A stretch of 64,000 bases of DNA from Micromonospora kangleipakensis (GTDB lineage Bacteria; Actinomycetota; Actinomycetes; Mycobacteriales; Micromonosporaceae). How positions within the stretch are numbered: the stretch's first letter is position 1; every line of letters begins with the position of its first letter. The notes beneath the pieces are model-generated. The model was not told the DNA's origin, searched no databases, and was given only the letters and a program-made list of their open reading frames with translations. Positions 60,770 through 64,000 of the stretch are shown in pieces. Both the position numbers and the translations under genes were made by a program. The DNA lies in assembly GCF_004217615.1 (NCBI RefSeq), contig NZ_SHLD01000001.1:2356001-2420000 (forward strand), read 5' to 3'.

Positions 60770-60900
60770 CGGCGGGTCGCGGTGTCCGTTGCAAGTGAGC
60801 ACTCATAAGCGCTCACGCAGCCCTGCCTTGCGGCGGGGCGGTCCCGGCCTTACCCGCCGGAGCGGTGCCGGGTTGACGTTTCGCGGCCACCGGCCCGCCG
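60770..60900 (-). ncRNA. Predicted omega (reRNA) locus of TnpB
   Basis: In IS605/IS607 elements the guide RNA covers the 3' end of tnpB and reads through the right end into flanking DNA. Here the equivalent is the minus-strand region from about 60900 through the stop at 60813 to beyond 60795. It is GC-rich with GGCGGG-type runs that could pair. Boundaries are estimates; only the position is supported. Confidence 0.4.
60795..60816 (-). repeat. Right-end palindrome of the IS607 element
   Basis: GTGAGC and GCTCAC flank a 10-nt spacer; the tnpB stop codon lies inside the right arm. On the minus strand it reads TGAGCGCTTATGAGTGCTCA, close to the left-end sequence. Confidence 0.6.
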
Positions 60901-62168
60901 TGGCGGGTCTTACGGTTGGCTCCACGTCCAGCCACCGGGCCACTCCCGGCGGTGTCGACCTCAGCCGCGAGTGCGGCGAGGTTTCGTGCGGCGTTGAGGT
61001 CCCGGTCGAGGACCAGGCCGCAGGTGGTGCAGGTGTAGGTGCGTTCGGACAGGGCCAGCTTGGTTTTCACCGCGCCACAGCCCGAGCACGTCTTGGATGA
61101 GGGGTACCACCGGTCGGCGACGACTAGCCGGCCGCCGTTCCATTCGGTCTTGTATGCCAACTGCCGCCGCAGTTCGGCGAACCCGGCGTCGGCGATGCGC
61201 CGGGCCAGTCGCCGGTTGCGTAGCATCCCGGCGACGTTGAGGTCTTCCACCACGACCGTGCCGTACTGGCGGGCAAGGCGGGTGGTGAGCTTGTGCAGGC
61301 CGTCGCGGCGCAGGTTGGCCACCCGGGCGTGAGCGCGGGTCATCTGGCGGCGCGCCCGCTCCCACCGGTTCGACGGCCGCTGCCCGGTACGTCGGTCCGG
61401 GCCGACCCGCCGGGACATCCGACGGGCGAGGCGTCGCATTCGCCGTCCGGCGGTGTCGAGGTGGCGCGGGTTGGGCACCAGCTCGCCGGTCGACAGCACC
61501 GCGAGGTGTGTGACGCCAACATCCACGCCGACCGTCGAGAACGGGTGAGTCGGGACACGGTCAGCGCGCTGCACCTCGCAGGTGAACGACACGTACCAGC
61601 GTCCGCCGTCGCGGCGGACCGTGGCGGACAGGATGCGGGCAGCGCCCGCGTCGACGCGGCGGGTCAGCTTGCGGGTCGACTCGTGGGTCTTCAGTCGACC
61701 CAACCGGGGCAACATCACATGCTTGCGGTCCGCCTCCACGCGGATCGCGCCGGTGGTGAACCGGACACTCGGCCGGGTCCGGCGGCGGGACTTGAACCGG
61801 GGGAAGCCCACCGGCCGCCCCGCCCGCTTACCCGCACGTGAATCAGCCCAGTTCTTCAACGCCCGAGCCAGGGCGTCGAGGCCGGTGTTGAACGCCTCCT
61901 TGGAACACTCGGCCCACCACGGCGCGACGTCGCCCTTCGCCGCGTTCCACGCCTTACGCAGCGCGGGCAGCGACCAACCGACCGCCGGCGTCAGGTCAGC
62001 GTCGGCAACCCCGTAGCTTCGCTCGGCGGCGCGCTGGTCCATCACGGCCTTGACCCGCGCGAGCGCCCAGTTGTGCGCCACCCGCGCCGCACCAGCGTGC
62101 GCCAGCACTGCCCGCTCCTGCGACGGCGTCAGGTCCAGGGCGAAACGGTACGCCTGCATCGTCTTCAC
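60813..62168 (-). CDS. tnpB: TnpB RNA-guided nuclease of IS607 element
   Basis: A 451-residue TnpB. N-terminal OrfB_IS605 domain (MQAYRFALDLTPSQERAVLA), then the RuvC nuclease with Asp216 (STVGVDVGVTHLAVL), Glu308 (GTVVVEDLNVAGM) and Asp390 (LDRDLNAARNL). A zinc ribbon C361/C364/C380/C383 lies between the last two. All catalytic residues are intact. TnpB cuts DNA guided by an omega RNA and helps the element persist. GTG 62168 overlaps the tnpA stop (GTGA); ATG 62159 is an alternative. The C-terminal 50 residues are low-complexity Gly/Ala/Lys and overlap the predicted guide RNA. Confidence 0.93.
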   Translation of the reverse strand: MKTMQAYRFALDLTPSQERAVLAHAGAARVAHNWALARVKAVMDQRAAERSYGVADADLTPAVGWSLPALRKAWNAAKGDVAPWWAECSKEAFNTGLDALARALKNWADSRAGKRAGRPVGFPRFKSRRRTRPSVRFTTGAIRVEADRKHVMLPRLGRLKTHESTRKLTRRVDAGAARILSATVRRDGGRWYVSFTCEVQRADRVPTHPFSTVGVDVGVTHLAVLSTGELVPNPRHLDTAGRRMRRLARRMSRRVGPDRRTGQRPSNRWERARRQMTRAHARVANLRRDGLHKLTTRLARQYGTVVVEDLNVAGMLRNRRLARRIADAGFAELRRQLAYKTEWNGGRLVVADRWYPSSKTCSGCGAVKTKLALSERTYTCTTCGLVLDRDLNAARNLAALAAEVDTAGSGPVAGRGANRKTRHGGPVAAKRQPGTAPAGKAGTAPPQGRAA

Positions 62169-62746
62169 GCCGGCTCATCCTGGGCGGTGGCGGCTTCGAC
62201 CGCGCGGCGCACCCGATCCGCGGCGGCCCTGCGGCCGTAGAGGCGGGCGCACAGCGAAGTCAGGATCTCCGTGACGTCGCGCACGAGGTCGTCGTCAACC
62301 TCAGCCGGATCGACCACGAGCAGGCGGCGGCCCTGCGCGGCGAGTGCCGCCTCGACGTACTCGGCGCCGAAGCGGGCGAACCGGTCGCGGTGTTCGACCA
62401 CGATCGTCGTCACGTCCGGGTCGCGCAGCAGGGCGAGGAACTCCCTGCGGTGACCGTTGAGCGCGGAGCCAACCTCTGTCACCACCCGGGACACCGCGAG
62501 GTTCTGGCCAGTGGCCCACGCGGTCACCCGAGCCACCTGGCGATCCAGGTCGGCGCGCTGGTCCGCAGACGACACCCGGGCGTACACCACAGTCGCCCCC
62601 CTGCCGACCGCGGTCGGCAGGGGGTTACCGATCACGATCAGTCGGCCGACCCGGTAGGCGGGAACAGGCAGCTTCCCCGCCTCGTACCAGCGACGCGCCG
62701 TCACATACGAGATGCCCTGGGAAGCCGCCCACTCCTTCAAATTCAC
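62165..62746 (-). CDS. tnpA: IS607-family serine transposase TnpA
   Basis: A 193-residue protein. N-terminal MerR-like HTH (NLKEWAASQGISYVTARRWY, then PAYRVGRLIVI) followed by the serine recombinase domain. The catalytic Ser is at about 59-60 in VVYARVSSADQ, and VVEHRDRFARFGAEYVEA is conserved. In IS607 the DNA-binding domain is N-terminal to the catalytic domain, as here. GTG 62746 is preceded by TATAGT at 6 nt, so it is probably leaderless; the frame opens at 62767. Confidence 0.93.
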   Translation of the reverse strand: MNLKEWAASQGISYVTARRWYEAGKLPVPAYRVGRLIVIGNPLPTAVGRGATVVYARVSSADQRADLDRQVARVTAWATGQNLAVSRVVTEVGSALNGHRREFLALLRDPDVTTIVVEHRDRFARFGAEYVEAALAAQGRRLLVVDPAEVDDDLVRDVTEILTSLCARLYGRRAAADRVRRAVEAATAQDEPA

Positions 62747-62752
62747 CGGAAG

Positions 62753-62758
62753 ACTATA
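62753..62758 (-). promoter_or_regulatory. -10 box TATAGT of tnpA (leaderless)
   Basis: TATAGT on the minus strand ends 6 nt before GTG 62746 and lies 9 nt inside the left-end palindrome, so TnpA binding to the end could repress its own promoter. Confidence 0.55.
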
Positions 62759-62766
62759 GAACGCCA

Positions 62767-62784
62767 ATGAGCGCTAAAGCTCAT
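62767..62784 (+). repeat. Left-end palindrome of the IS607 element
   Basis: ATGAGC (62767-62772) and GCTCAT (62779-62784) flank GCTAAA. Begins TGAGCGCT like the inverted right end. Confidence 0.6.
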
Positions 62785-62854
62785 CACATCCCGAGCGGCT
62801 GGCAACCCCTTCCCGGGAGACCGCGACCTGCCGTATCCGGAGCGGACCAGGCCG

Positions 62855-63385
62855 TCAGTCGCCGGTGACGCCGTCGATGCGTTCGCGGATCAGGTCGGCG
62901 TGGCCGTTGTGCCGGGCGTACTCCTCGATCATGTGCACGTAGACCCAGCGGACGTTCATCTCGTCGGCGCTGCCGTCGCGGCGAAGGCGCAGGAAGGTCC
63001 GGTCCAGCGACAGGTCGGCGGCGGCCTTTCGGGCGGCCTCGACCTCCGCGGCGAAGGTGGCGAAGTCGGCCTCCGCGTCGGCGTCGGCGATGTCGTCCAG
63101 GTCACCGTCCGGGCTGGCCTCGGTGTTGTAGAGGTCGCCGAGCTGCTGGCCGGCGGCCCGGATGCGGAACCACCAGCGCTCGACCTCGGACATGTGCCGG
63201 ACCAGGCCGAGCAGGGTCAGCCCCGACGGCTCCACGCTGGGGGTCTTCAACTGTTCGGCGGTCAGGCCGGCGCACTTCATCAGCAGGGTCTGCCGGTGGT
63301 AGTCGAGCCAGCCTTCCAGCATGGCCCGCTCGTCGGCGACGTGCGGTTCGGTGGTCCGGGTGATCTCCGGCGCTCTCCAGGTCAT
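62855..63385 (-). CDS. DinB-superfamily (DUF664) protein
   Basis: A 176-residue four-helix-bundle protein. It has DERAMLEGWLDYHRQTLLMKCAGLTAEQL, LLGLVRHMSEVERWWF with metal-type His, and VHMIEEYARHNGHADLIRERIDG, where His residues complete the putative metal site. DinB proteins are often metal-dependent thiol (mycothiol) transferases; the exact role is unknown. ATG 63385 has AGGA 8 nt upstream; ATG 63394 would add three residues. Confidence 0.85.
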   Translation of the reverse strand: MTWRAPEITRTTEPHVADERAMLEGWLDYHRQTLLMKCAGLTAEQLKTPSVEPSGLTLLGLVRHMSEVERWWFRIRAAGQQLGDLYNTEASPDGDLDDIADADAEADFATFAAEVEAARKAAADLSLDRTFLRLRRDGSADEMNVRWVYVHMIEEYARHNGHADLIRERIDGVTGD

Positions 63386-63428
63386 GCCGGCCATCCTGCT
63401 AGGCGGGTCCGACAGCCGCGACGGAATA

Positions 63429-63920
63429 TCAGGGCACCACGACGACCGGCCAGCGGCCGGTGCGGACCAGCCGGGTGGCGACCGAGCCGACCAGGCGGTG
63501 CCCGGCCTGCTCGGACGACCCGACCACGACCAGGTCCGCGCGGTACTCGTCGGCCGCCTTGCAGAGTTCGGCGTACGCGTCCCCGCGCCGGCAGAGAAAG
63601 GTGACCGGCAGGCCCAGCTCGTCGGCCCCGCGCCGGAACTGCTCCCGCAGCTCGGCGGCGAGCTCGTCGTGGGTCTGCTGCACCGCCCCCGCGACCACCC
63701 CGGAGATCAGTCCGGTGTAGGCGGCGGGGGAGCTGACGAAGACCACCACCAGGCCGGCGCCCTGCCGGCGGGCCAGCCCCGCCGCGTACGCGGCGGCACG
63801 CAGCGAGGTCCGGGTGCCGTCGACGCCGACCAGGACCACCCGGGGCCCGTCGGTGCCGCGTTCGAACGGCAGTGGACGGGCCTCCGGGCCGTACTCCTCA
63901 CGATCGACCGGGGTGCTCAT
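63429..63920 (-). CDS. Universal stress protein (UspA family)
   Basis: A 163-residue single Usp domain. VVLVGVDGTRTSLRAAAYAAGLA is the start of the fold, and ADLVVVGSSEQAGHRLVGSVATRL fits the ATP-binding G-2X-G-9X-G(S/T) motif. The short N-terminal extension is acidic. It probably binds ATP and responds to stress. Its ATG lies 4 nt after the stop of the partial gene upstream, so they form an operon. Confidence 0.9.
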   Translation of the reverse strand: MSTPVDREEYGPEARPLPFERGTDGPRVVLVGVDGTRTSLRAAAYAAGLARRQGAGLVVVFVSSPAAYTGLISGVVAGAVQQTHDELAAELREQFRRGADELGLPVTFLCRRGDAYAELCKAADEYRADLVVVGSSEQAGHRLVGSVATRLVRTGRWPVVVVP

Positions 63921-63924
63921 CGGG

Positions 63925-64000
63925 TCAGTCCCGGATGCCGGTCCGGACCACGGCGGCCCCGCCGCCGGCGGCGACGGTGGACTCGCGCTCGACCTCGGCG
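63925..64000 (-). CDS. 3' end of an unidentified gene
   Basis: Only the last 24 codons are in the window: AEVERESTVAAGGGAAVVRT then GIRD and stop. Too short to assign; it is upstream of and probably co-transcribed with the universal stress protein gene. Confidence 0.55.
   Translation of the reverse strand, partial: AEVERESTVAAGGGAAVVRTGIRD

Larger units (their letters stand above)
60790..62790 (-). mobile_element. IS607-family insertion element, apparently intact
   Basis: About 2.0 kb containing a serine recombinase tnpA and an overlapping tnpB. Both ends carry related palindromes at 60795-60816 and 62767-62784 that share TGAGCGCT in inverted orientation. The exact ends are not determined because IS607 elements make no target duplication and use a GG-type core. 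Both genes are full length with intact catalytic residues, so it may still be mobile or its TnpB active. Confidence 0.85.

Noticed and set aside
60813..62168. Cas12-type nuclease
   Set aside because: At 451 residues with adjacent IS607 tnpA and no CRISPR array it is a transposon TnpB, not Cas12.

Overview
The window is high-GC DNA with GC-rich third codon positions and abundant GTG starts. It carries several actinobacterial marker genes: an ndgR-type IclR regulator beside leuCD, a lysine/alanine-tailed HU, a SepIVA-like coiled-coil protein, fbiD/cofC for coenzyme F420, and an RNA-degradosome-type ppk. Gene order resembles the mycobacterial Rv2922-Rv2993 neighbourhoods but is rearranged. The best guess is a chromosome of a Micromonosporaceae member (Micromonospora-like). 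This is inferred from gene content and was not tested by any search.

Layout. 1-5.2 kb: a partial tyrosine phosphatase, a PRC-barrel stress protein, ahpC-ahpD, (R)-citramalate synthase cimA behind an apparent attenuator, and a membrane-anchored endonuclease/exonuclease/phosphatase (EEP) protein. 5.5-9.9 kb: a MoxR-DUF58-VWA operon followed by an S1C protease and a small membrane protein. 9.9-15 kb: arfB-like rescue factor, GNAT, an aldo/keto reductase-TetR pair with a palindromic operator, a putative glycosylase and a membrane protein. 15.1-20.4 kb: FAH-family hydrolase, tRNA-Gln, two tRNA-Glu, ndgR, leuCD and hup. 20.3-31.2 kb: a decayed EEP gene, mutT1-like, ppk, fbiD, plsC-gpsA, a Cys/Met-type PLP enzyme, a PrmC-like methyltransferase and a ROK kinase. 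31.3-43.7 kb: AAA+ ATPase and TPR protein, ddl, DUF3515, a RAM-domain protein, thiL, an ECF sigma factor with partner, GNAT, rpmB, a DAK2-domain protein and recG. 44.2-60.8 kb: an LPXTG surface protein, rsmD-coaD, sepIVA-yceD-rpmF-plsX-rnc-mutM, an MMPL transporter, a GH114-like protein, a CAP-domain protein, a small coiled-coil protein, smc and a HAD hydrolase. 60.8-62.8 kb: an apparently intact IS607-family element (serine recombinase TnpA plus TnpB). 62.8-64 kb: a DinB-like protein, a universal stress protein and the 3' end of one more gene.

Most genes are housekeeping: branched-chain amino-acid synthesis (cimA, leuCD, ndgR), lipid precursors (plsC, gpsA, plsX), cell wall (ddl), translation (tRNAs, rpmB, rpmF, arfB, rsmD, PrmC-like), and chromosome or DNA maintenance (hup, recG, mutM, smc). 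The most interesting layer is regulatory. About sixteen genes have a -10-like hexamer (TANNNT or close) exactly 6-7 nt before the start codon, which suggests leaderless mRNAs. In three places that arrangement marks a tiny upstream ORF, before cimA, ddl and rsmD. The cimA one encodes Val-Leu-Ile-Ile and is followed by a strong intrinsic terminator, so it looks like branched-chain amino-acid attenuation. No CRISPR array, prophage or biosynthetic gene cluster was seen.
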